This document shows, one piece after another, positions 34,581-44,066 of a stretch of 64,000 bases of DNA. Both the position numbers and the translations under genes were made by a program. Below the pieces are notes generated by a model. It saw only the letters and a list, made by a program, of their open reading frames with translations, ran no database searches and had not been told where the DNA came from. The stretch is taken from NCBI GenBank assembly GCA_014058105.1, contig JACGCM010002890.1, positions 62,001 to 126,000 of the forward strand. Reading direction: 5' to 3'. Positions within the stretch are counted from its first letter, which is position 1. Each line of letters opens with the position of its first letter. Source of the DNA: Kingdonia uniflora (Eukaryota; Streptophyta; Magnoliopsida; Ranunculales; Circaeasteraceae).

Positions 34581-34810
34581 CACTACAACAAATATTGGTT
34601 TTGACATCGCTCAATTAAAATCATTTTTCAAAAAATGACGTTAATTAGTATATTTTTTGCTTAATCCTATAATTTAAATTGCTGAGTTAGTTTACTAAGT
34701 CATTTTTTTGAAAGATGACATCGTTGTTTGTCTTTTGTCTCTGGACGACGTCATTTTTGAAAAATCACTGGCAGGCATTCACGTTGTTTTTCCATCTAAA
34801 TGACATTGTT

Positions 34811-36600
34811 TCTCTCTATTAAATATTGAGTAAAGGCTGACTCACTCTTCACTCCCATTCTTGTGTCTGAGAGAGAGTGTTCGAGAGGGAGTAAAGGAGA
34901 TGAATATGTTCTCACTATCTCAAGAATCTCTATGTTTCCTCCTCCCTAAATTCAAATCTCTCAACCCCAACCTCAGACTTCAACAATAACAACTCTATCA
35001 CACTCTCTGCTTTACCTCCTCTAGCAACTCTTCAAAACCTTCAGCCGTAACCCTAGATCCATATCTACATAAAGATCCCTCAAATGCGATGGGTATGAAA
35101 CAAATGTGAGAGAGAAGGTTTAGGATTTAAAAAAATCGAATGTGAAGTGTTGGTATGAATCCCTATGTCGAGGATAGTCGCCATATTGAAAACATAAGTG
35201 TGGAAACCCTAATTAAGAGGAAAGACTATTTCAAATTAAGCAATCTCCGGCCCTAATCTGCAAAGAATCAAACAATGAGCAGGTAAGAAGTTCCCCAATT
35301 TTTTATTTTGAATCTTATCGTTTGAGGATTTGGCTAATTCGTTGTTCACGATTCCCCAATTTGGTTTGATTACATAATGTAGCATCAAGTACCCTGCCCC
35401 TTCACCAAAGCGATTGTTGAGTTTTACATCTTTAAATATTCAGAGGTAACCATAAACTCTAAACTTATTTTTTTACTTGCAATTTTTTCTTTCTCCTTTG
35501 GGTTTCTTTGATTACTGTTTTCTAGTTTTTGTAATTTTATCTTTGTTGTAAATTGATTTTTCTTAATGGTTCTCTTTGATTGATAATATTTGGTTTTTAT
35601 CTAGTTGTTCTTACTGTAATTTGAGTTTGTGTCTGCCTAATTTGGTATTAATGGTGTTCTCATTTAGGGCTTTGAGTAGATAGTATATAGCCTGGCTTTA
35701 GATTAGATGGTGTTCTTAATGTGTCTGTTTGATTTGGTATTAATAATGTTCACATTTAGGTTTAGAGAAGAAATTATTTAGCTTAGCTTCGACCTAACCC
35801 TACAGAGTTTAACATTGGGTTAAACACTTTAACAGATTCTAAGACCCATTAGGTTAGAACTTGAAAAGTTTAGATACCCCTGTTGGTTTAGAGCAAAAGG
35901 CCTTAAACAAGAGCCTTTAGTTGTTCAAATATGCAAGGTGATTCCTCCGAAAATCACGGTACACACTATTGAGGCAGATCTAGGGTTTCATCAAGCTTAA
36001 TTTAGGTTTCAATGATTTGTGGAAGTTGGAACAGATTTGAATTTCGGATTGTAGAGGAATGAGATCAAGATCAAGGAGGAGTGAGTGATTAGGAGCGACA
36101 TGGTTAGTTAGAGAAAGAAGGGAGATGAAGACGAGCAGCATGGTAAAACGTGATGAACAAATCAAAACAAAAATGTCAGCAATATATTCCACATACAGTA
36201 TATCACAATGTATCAAGATATTTAGACTCCAAATAACCACAATTATATGAACTGTTAGTTAAGATATTCAACTGTACGAAATGAAATTGTTTAAAAGTTT
36301 TCATTGATCATGAGATTAATGATTTGAGAATGGCAACAACTCAAAAGTGTTATCAATCTTGAAGATCAGCTCTAAAATTACTAAGCATAATGATAGCATA
36401 TTCTTCATCTAGTCTGAGTGTACCCTTGTTAGTCTTTCTGTATACATTGATAATTATAGTTTTCGAAACTGTTCTTAATGTCTTTTATAGTGGCTACTAG
36501 TCTCTTTGGTTCCCATGGAGGCGTAGTTTTTGTGGTTAACAGTAGTTGAGTTGTTTCTAAATCAGTATACACAGTTATCTTCTGTATCTTGTTGAGCTTA
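34811..36600. other. CACTA2 interior, no recognised gene
   Basis: AT-rich, with T-rich intron-like stretches (35400-35760). No family recognised. Short frames here are not convincing. Confidence 0.4.
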
Positions 36601-36624
36601 GCTAACAGAAGGCTGTGATCTCCT

Positions 36625-36860
36625 TCATAAGAAAACCAACACTAGAGAGAACAGGGAAGCTGGGATAAGCTGTTGTCCATTTGATGTCTTTTTGACTGTG
36701 ATAATCTGAGGTCTACTATATCCAGCACATGCAACACTAGGTGCACCATTACAGTCCCTCAGTACTCCAATGCTCCTGACATTTGTAAGAGCTCCATCAA
36801 TGTTGAAGTTTTTAGAGCATAAACATTGCACGCAAATGTTGATGCCACAGTTTTTAATAC
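36625..36860 (-). pseudogene. Unidentified exon-like fragment in CACTA2
   Basis: A minus-strand block reads CSKNFNIDGALTNVRSIGVL, then RDCNGAPSVACAGYSRPQII and TVKKTSNGQQLIP, which looks like real protein sequence. I do not recognise the family. A plus-strand block at 37215-37320 with an AG acceptor-like border could be a further piece. Probably captured host DNA. Confidence 0.35.
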
Positions 36861-37614
36861 AAAGTCGGGTTTTTCTTATGCTGTTGGTAAGCTATCCCTT
36901 ATCTAAGTTGTGCGATTTTGTTTACTTATTCAAACATGTTTTTGAAGTTAAAGTCCCAGCTTTACTCAACTCTTTCACACAAAAGAAAAGTAATACAACT
37001 ACACAAGTACTATTTGGTTGCCTCTCTTCATTTACTTCTTTCTAAAACTTTCTTCTTCTACCCAAACTAGATTATAAACCAAATACCATACCCCATTTCC
37101 ATTTTTAGCTTCTTATTTTTGTGTTTATGTTTTCATCTATATCTCTTGACTATGTTTTTTTTTTCTCTACCTTTATTCAATGGGTATTCATGTATGTGCT
37201 TTCTTCTCACATAATCAGATGTAGATTAGAGACCAGCAATAGCCACCTACAATGCAGCCAAAGAATATGTGGGGAGGAGACAGTCACATATCCGTACTAC
37301 TGTTTATATGACCATGATCTGTAAAAGAATGTTGAGAAAAAAGGAATAAAGGAGGCCTTGTCTCCACCACAAGATGCTGTTTGGAGGAGAAACTGACTTG
37401 TTAAAGGTAATACTACTACTGTACTAGCTAACATCCTTTGTTACTCTTATCTTTCTTACTAGAGTAGCTTTCTTGACCTTCTTTTGTAGAGCCAGTAGCA
37501 TATATGCAAGGAAAATTAAATAAGTTCCAATACATAATTAAAAGACTCTTTAACAGAAAACTGCCCCTGTATATCTGGCTTGAAAAAGCAAATATCTTGA
37601 CCTGCTAAGATCCA

Positions 37615-37770
37615 CCCCTGCAGAAGTAAGAAGGTGGCTGCTGTGGATGTTGGGGTTTTAAGTAACCATATTTCCAGTTGCTTGAGAAAGAGCTGCTTGA
37701 TCTTTCAAAAACAGAACCAGTCCAATCATCACTCCATGCATCTATTTTATCACCTGTATCCACAATCCAA
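37615..37770 (-). pseudogene. Unidentified exon-like fragment in CACTA2
   Basis: After a GATACAG acceptor-like site the minus strand reads DKIDAWSDDWTGSVFERSSS, then SFSSNWKYGYLKPQHPQQPP and SYFCRGGS, then a stop. Polar, Ser- and Gln/Pro-rich tail, like the C-terminal end of a nuclear or RNA-associated protein. Not recognised. It lies upstream (lower coordinate) of the other captured fragments on the same strand. Confidence 0.35.
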
Positions 37771-38129
37771 AATGATTCCTTAATTAAGTCAGAAAAAATA
37801 TTTGTAATACATGCCGGCATTGAAGATCTTTTGTAACAGTTGATCTTTTATTTTTATTTTATTTTTTTGGTATGAGAAGCATTTTTTTAGACAAAAAGTA
37901 ACTCTTACACTGATAATATTACAAAACTCACTATAGCTACTCTTTCTTTGGTTTAGAATCTTTAGATTGACACCCATTAACTGAGTATTCAGTAACAGAT
38001 ACAAGCTACTCCAGCCAATGACATATCAGAGACTCCTTCAGAGAGCTTTTCTGGAACCAATGGCATCCTCTATACAAATGATAGATGTGCAGTTTCTGTA
38101 TAGCACTTTTGAGTCTTGATTCATGACCT

Positions 38130-38993
38130 TGTCGGGATTACTTCTAGCTTCAAGTTTTTGCAGAGCAAATATCATCCAAAGAGTGAGCATGGAAGTAGAA
38201 AAGCATGTGCTTTGGTCCTTTTTTCGGCCAAGCTATATGATTTTGCCAAGTAAAAGCACCTTTGATAGAGAAAAGATCTTCCCAAAAAGGGCCTGCCCAG
38301 CAAGTTTTCTCTTAAATCCCTTTTCTGAATATTCGGAAATATCCATAACAACTGGACCTTAATCTCGTACAATCGTCTCAACATTCAAAATTTGAGTAAT
38401 CCAACATTGAAGACTTCAAGAGTTGATAAGATTTGCAACCACATCCGCATTAAAGGGCTTTTCGTTCAATGCATAGTAAATGTACTTCCTCAAAATTTCC
38501 TCTGTATCAAAACCTTAGATGAATAAGAGATCTTCCCAAAAAAGGCCTGCACTGCAAGTTTTCTCTTGAATCCCTTTTCTGGATATCCGGAAGTATCCAT
38601 AACAACTAGACCGTTATCTCGTACAATTTGTCTCGAGATCTCATTCAAAACTTGAGCAACCTAGGTGTCATCCAACATTGAAGACTTCCTGAGTTGGATA
38701 AGATCTGCAACCATGACCGCATTGAAGGGCTTTTCGTTCAATGCCATAGCGAATGTATTTCGTCAAAATTTCCTCTGTATCAAAACCTGTCTTTTGAGTA
38801 AGAGTAATAAGAGTTGGATTCGGTATTTCGTATCTTCTGTTTTGAAACCTGTCTTTTGAGCAAGAGCAATAAGAGTTGGATTCTGTATTTCGTATCTTCT
38901 GTTTTGAAACAACTCATCTACTGATTTGCACAAGAAAGCATTTTTGTTAACCAATTTGCGCCTTTTCTCCTTGGGTGAGTTGAGCTTCCTCAC
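38130..38993 (-). pseudogene. Fragments of a conserved plant protein, internally duplicated
   Basis: Minus-strand blocks read LNSPKEKRRKLVNKNAFLCK, SVDELFQNRRYEIQNPTLIA and LAQKTGF, followed in other frames by NEKPFNADVVA, RDxGPVVMDIS and EKGFKRKLAxQALFGKIF. I recognise this order from a conserved, uncharacterised plant protein, probably plastid-targeted. The stretch is duplicated: the part encoding QKTGF...ALFGKIF occurs at about 38510-38270 and again at about 38800-38515, and a 70-bp piece near 38780-38920 is repeated twice. Frameshifts and stops break every copy. It follows the PRMT6-like exon on the same strand, making a chimeric capture. Confidence 0.55.
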
Positions 38994-38997
38994 AGTC

Positions 38998-39336
38998 TTA
39001 ACTTGAGCATCCTTGAGCTAACAAAAAAAGGCTCTTGCCTTGGATATACTTCTGATGACGCATAGTCGCAGCTTTATACGTATCCGTCCGCACACGATCA
39101 TTGATCATCTCTTCATGGATACCAACATGAGAGTAAGACTGAAAATACGCCATATCGAAATCCGTACAAGGAGGAGACTGAGATGATGATGATTGTTTCT
39201 CTTCCATGGAATTAGAAACCCTAGAATTAGATGATTCATTCCCAAATCTTGAGTTTCTCTTCACTCCGCCTCGAAATCGCTTTCTCAAAGAGGCGCTGTT
39301 GTTGTGGTAGCCATTACCCGAGCTTGTATCTAACAT
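38998..39336 (-). pseudogene. PRMT6-like protein arginine methyltransferase, first exon
   Basis: A 112-codon frame begins MLDTSSGNGYHNN, has a basic Arg-rich part (RKRFRGGVKRNSR) and a Ser-rich linker, and then PPCTDFDMAYFQSYSHVGIH, EEMINDRVRTDTYKAATMRH and QKYIQGK. The DFDxAYFxSYxHxGIHEEMxxDRxRTxTY sequence is the double-E helix/YFxxY entry into the methyltransferase fold of plant PRMT6. The frame leaves homology exactly before the SAM-binding VxDVGCGTG motif, where an intron is expected. Only this exon is present, so no activity. It lies inside CACTA2. Confidence 0.8.
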
Positions 39337-39366
39337 TACTCAATCGTCGTCTCTTGTAACAGTTGA

Positions 39367-39455
39367 TCACATCCCCAGATCTGGTAAAGAACTTCTATCT
39401 CATGTATTCAGCCCACATTCCTTCTTTGTTTATCAAGTTCCATGACAGTTTCATT
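39367..39455 (-). pseudogene. LINE reverse transcriptase C-terminal remnant, second half
   Basis: The minus strand reads KLSWNLINKEGMWAEYMR, then KFFTRSG, the region after RT in plant L1-type LINEs (compare KxxWRLxxxxxxLWxxxxxxKY). It continues the first half at 50154-50260 across copia element E: dropping E and one TCATT duplication makes the frame continuous. It ends about 30 bp before the PRMT6-like exon. Confidence 0.7.
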
Positions 39456-40523
39456 TGAAATTTTATTTGCTCGTAATTAATGTATTTCGAGAAACTAGGT
39501 CAGAACAATTCCTATCAATCAATAGTCTAAGGTTAAACAGAAACAATCAAAAGCAAAGACTAGGAATTAAAGGACACAAGCAAATGTTTGCCCTGTGGAA
39601 ACTCCTTACTTAGGAGAAAAACCACAAGTCGTTGTCGAGGATCACAACAACCAAAAGTTTCACTAGTCAAAAAGAGTTATACTGAATTACACTTACAGAT
39701 TTAATAACCTTGTCACAAGATTATTACTCTTCTGACTAAAGCTTCACGCTCCACCTTCTTCTTGTTCTCACAACAACTCTTCTTGATCTCTCACCAAGAA
39801 ACTTCTTCTATTCTCGCAATATCCCGTCTTGATCTTTCACCAAGAAATTTCTTCTAGAATCGCTCTTGAACAAAATAATTGGGAAGTCTTTGAAACCCTA
39901 ACTCAACATCAATCTTGTGATCAAAGGATGATTGATTGATCTTAAGCTCTTCACCCTCTCTGATAAAGTCTTTTGGAGCCCTTAGAAAGAAAAATCGTTT
40001 TCCCAAGAAAAAAGAGCCACTGAAAAAGAAACTAGGGTTTCTTTAAATAGTAGTTCTATTTCTCTCGATATTCGTTCGAACGAGACCAAAAGTCGTTTGA
40101 ACGAATTACGACTAATTTGGACAAAAACCCTAGAAAGTTTACATATCATTCGAACGAAAAAAAGTCTCGTTCAAATGACAATTGCATGTGGGCCAAATTC
40201 CAGGGGACTTGACAAGTCGTTCAAACTACATGAAAACTCGTTCGAACGACAATTGCATATGAGCCAAATTCCAGGGGACTTGACACTTCGTTGGAACGGC
40301 AAGAAAACTCGTTCGAACGACAAAATTGTCTATGGACCAAATTTCCAGGGGACTTGACTCTTCGTTCAAACGACAAGGAAATTCGTTTGAACGACAAAAA
40401 AAGATAGAAATGCTCCCTCATTTTATCAGAGAGTAATACTTACCTTCTGTCCTGTGATCTGTCTCTTCGACTCAGACAACCAGAAACTCCACAAGCACGA
40501 AATGAGACAAATAAAACCTTTCA
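39456..40523 (-). repeat. 3' LTR of copia element E (1068 bp)
   Basis: On the minus strand it begins TGAAAGGTTTTATTTG after the PPT and ends in AAATTTCA. It contains the palindrome-rich region at 40070-40400. It carries about 22 bp more than the 5' LTR around 40295-40316. Confidence 0.92.
40070..40400. repeat. Array of CGTTCGAACG palindromes in 3' LTR of element E
   Basis: Perfect or near-perfect TCGTTCGAACGA palindromes occur near 40073, 40148, 40238 and 40311, with diverged copies near 40093, 40169, 40217, 40289, 40361 and 40384. They are embedded in 60-75 bp repeats containing GGGCCAAATTCCAGGGGACTT. The array is repeated in the 5' LTR (49722-50030). Palindromic motif clusters in LTRs are a known Sirevirus feature; the factor bound is unknown. 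Confidence 0.9.
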
Positions 40524-40537
40524 ATCTCCCCCTTTGG
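40524..40537 (-). promoter_or_regulatory. Polypurine tract of copia element E
   Basis: CCAAAGGGGGAGAT on the minus strand directly precedes the TG start of the 3' LTR and would prime plus-strand DNA synthesis. Confidence 0.85.
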
Positions 40538-40994
40538 TTCATTTCGTGACAAATAAAAACTAAGACAACCACCACCCCTTCCTTGAACAGGTTCAATCTC
40601 TGGACCTCTTCTATGGACAAAATCTTCTTACGAAATATCTGCACACTTCAACAAACTCGGTTATAATATATGTGACAGAAATAAAACTTAGAAAATATGC
40701 ATATATACAAAAAGAAATAAATCACAAATGAATACGTCCAAAGAAGCATATGGAAAATAGATAAGTAGACGCATCTCTCCATTGTCACAGAAGAAACAAT
40801 CAAACAACTGTAGACCAAATATCTCAAGGAAAAGTAATTAGAGACAACGGATAATTATATAGGCAAAAGATAGTACTAGAGTACATGCAGAGTTAGAACA
40901 GAGATTCCTACCTCACAAAACGCTCAAAACATAAAAATCATACTAGTCTCAAAGACAAAATAGACTAAAGAAAAAAAAATACACAGATGAACAG

Positions 40995-42170
40995 TCATAG
41001 CTCTCCATAATCAGATTCGTAATCACCCTCTTCTGTCTCCTGACCCGAATGACGACTCTGAACTGCTATCCCAATAGACCTCAGTCGACTCTCTATAGTC
41101 ACCATACGTGTCTCTATATTGCCCATCCTGGTCGACATCACTTGAAGCATGTTCCCAATACTCTGAAGGGAAAATACCTCCTGAGGTACCTGAGCAGCTG
41201 AGCTAGAAGTACCAATGTGTTGATCTGGAGGGGCTATCTCAGAAGGTAGCACATGGGGAAGATGAGAGGAACTCTTATTGCAATTGCTCGAATCCAAACG
41301 GTTTGTCTTGGTATCTTCATGTTCAGTTAAAGCCACCGTGTAGCCAGCATCAGAAAGGAGTGCTGTAATCAGTCTAGCAAACGGTAGTGAACTCCTGGTC
41401 GCTGTTTTGGAGCTAGCCTCAAGCATCTCCTCAATGATGATGTTAGGCAGATCAATCTCTATATCATTTTTGAAGGCATAAAGAAAAACCTTCATCCGCT
41501 CAGAAAGTTCATTCTTTTGGGACCGCGGGATGATATTCGTAATAGCAATGCTATGTACGAGACGAGACTCATTATCTAACATTATACGGGAAACAATACC
41601 CGATCCAGTATACAACCGACTCTGAGCCGTGATATCAATTACCATATCTCAAAATTCAGGAAGAATAGGCTCCTCCTCATCCTCACCAGCAACAACCCCA
41701 CCCATAGAATTAGCAACCGGCCAAGGATAGGATGTCGGTGGCCAAATACACCGTGGAAAAACGATATGCTGAGAAGGAGTGAAACCCAAAATATTATAGA
41801 TTCTCTCCCTAGTAATCAGGTACTCAGAGCCATCAAGAGTTACTAGAAAAGAGCGAATGGACATATTTCTGGTGGGCACAAGTGACATAGTAGCATAAAA
41901 GAGACGTACAATCCGCGGATAAACTTTTCCCGTAGGAGTCAGAATCTTAGACCAATGTCTAGCTCGAAATTTCCCAAACACCCGAGCAAAGTCTTCATTC
42001 ATTGCAAAGATACTCTTTATGTCCACCATCTGCTCCCTCACAATTTGGCGATCTCTAAGCCCCTTCTCAGTGGCCCAAAACTCAGAGTTTTCACCAACCC
42101 TCTAGCCATCAAGAATAACGGAATCGTCCACTCGTGACCTCTTGTTGCCGCTTCTTACCCTAGGTGCCAT
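40995..42170 (-). pseudogene. Extra ORF downstream of pol in copia element E
   Basis: Read from the ATG at 42170 (MAPRVRSGNKRSRVDDS), the frame runs about 390 codons with two stops, one at about 42104 (TAG) and one at 41647 (TGA), otherwise open to 40995. The N-terminal half has HWSKILTPTGKVYPRIVRLF, YATMSLVPTRNMSIRSFLVT and EYLITRERIYNILGF, the pattern of the plant 'putative plant transposon protein' domain (W..F..P..V....V..FY....S..VRG..V......I...LG). The C-terminal half has an Asn/Ser-rich linker and a heptad region (LQSIGNMLQVMSTRMGNIET) ending in an acidic tail. No membrane segment is seen, so it is not an obvious envelope protein. It shares strand with pol. Function unknown. Confidence 0.65.
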
Positions 42171-44066
42171 TTAGAGAAACAATAAAAATAAATAAATAAT
42201 GGAACCTTCAATATCAAACACCAAACCCAGTCTTCCAACCACCTGCAAGAAAGAACTACCTCTTCCCCACATTCAAACAACACAAGGGAGCAGGGGAACC
42301 CAAGATAATACACGCAACCACAGTACAATCCACCACCCTCAAACAAACCAAGTACCAAAATTTTCAAGTGCAATTTCTCAAATCACAACTCAATCCTTCC
42401 CAAGTACATTAGAACCACAAGCATAAAGATAATGAAATACTGATAGGAGAACAATTAAATCACAAACCAACCTTGAATTCGAGGAAGGACCGCAATGTGA
42501 AGAACCCTAGATCAAGTCTGTCGACTGTTGAAATTCAAGATCCAAAATTGAAAACCCAAACTCTTAAATAGTGATGTTGGATAGTAGAGGGAAGATCAAG
42601 AGAGAGGAAATTTGAAGTTTCAACTGGAAATCAAGGTAGACAGAGAGAGGAGCGAATTTTGAGCGAGAGGAGTGATTTTGAAAGAAAGAAAGAAAATGAA
42701 AATGACGCAGTGGTTTTATACAATTCGCTCGAGAGTCGTTCGAACGACTAAGATTGTTCGTTCGAACGAGAATAGAATAACTGATCAAGAAAGTAAGACA
42801 AAAAAAATATGAACTAAGGCAAATACTCTCCCTAAAACATCGGGTTTCCACTGACACATACAGAAAAGAACAAAGATAGAACATAAACACACTCCCCCTC
42901 AAAACCTGTAGAGTCAAATCTATAAGCACATGAGTCATCTTAGGCCTCTCATGGTTGGTCACTCAAAATTACTGAGAATTTACTAGATATCGCTCTAAGG
43001 ACATGGATATGAATAAATGAAGTAAAAATTCATGATCCAAGAAAGCAGCGCTATTGTACTGAAGATCTCATGAAAGGAACATCAATTGTGTTTGGTGGTG
43101 TCAAGTTAAATACCATTGACTTTCAAACTATCATCTCTACTAAATTGATTGTAACAAGCTTAAGATTAACTAGGTCTTTTAAGGTAATCATGACAGCAAG
43201 GGTAGGGTAGTGAGTAAAAAAAAGGTGTTTTGCTGGCATTCTGAGGATAAAAAGTAACTTCCACCTCCATTGTTGAAGTCAAAACTCCTCATTTGTTAAA
43301 ATCAACACTCCTTCATTGTTGAAATCAAAGCTCCTCCATTGTTGTTCGTAATAATGCTACTCGTTTCAATTTTTTTTTTAACAAGACAATCTCCCAACCA
43401 TACGCAAACACACATTTTTCTTCAAATTTTTTCATTTTAAGTCCTCAGAACAAGGGTTAAAACAGGAATTTGGCGAATACAAAGAAAAGGCTAATTTTAG
43501 GCTCAACGTGTAGCAAGTGAATACATGATTTAGGTTAAAATTTTGAAAGGCCAAAACAGGTTCAACAATAAAAATCCCTAGAATCATGTTCTAAGAGTTG
43601 TACAATTTCTTATTTCGCCTTGAATCAAGTAAAGAAAATGTTCTAGTATTTTAACTTAAATTTTATGTCAGCACCAACAATCGACTAATGCAGAAAATAA
43701 TGAGATCAATAACAAAGAGAGATTTTGCTGGAAAGAATTTATTTAATAACACTCAACGCTAGAACAAAAGGTTAGATCCTCACATAATGTTAGGTAATGA
43801 AGTTTCTGCACATACCCTCAAGATTTCTACTTATACCTAGAGTGAGGGACAGTTGAACTTTGTGACGAATAAGTGAATACCAAGAACTTAAGCATTAAAG
43901 GAGTATATAACATATAAAGAATTTCCATACATGCATATGCCACGCAATTATAGACTTAGCTCAAAGGAAAAATAGGGAAGATAGTACCTGACAATGTCCA
44001 CAAGAACTACATCAACACCAGAAAGTCCTTAGAAATCTAGGAAATGGAACAAACACCAATAGCGCA
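42171..44066. other. Spacer between extra ORF and pol in copia element E
   Basis: Mostly AT-rich noncoding. It contains two perfect CGTTCGAACG palindromes (near 42737 and 42760) of the LTR type, about 570 bp upstream of the extra ORF start. It also contains four imperfect copies of a roughly 27-bp CTCCTCCATTGTTGAAATCAA unit at 43262-43345. No coding signal recognised. Confidence 0.6.

Noticed and set aside
36770..37324. Plus-strand frames of 67-91 codons in CACTA2
   Set aside because: Hydrophobic, T-rich intron-like sequence without motif; the minus-strand block at 36860-36625 looks more protein-like.
40070..40400. Repeated palindromes in the copia LTR looked like a CRISPR-like array
   Set aside because: Spacing is irregular, the intervening sequence is itself repeated, and the array lies in a copia LTR.
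42564..42962. Hydrophobic 132-codon minus-strand frame as a possible envelope-like protein of copia E
   Set aside because: It covers palindromic LTR-type repeats and purine-rich leader sequence, and hydrophobicity comes from T-rich low-complexity DNA. No conserved motif.
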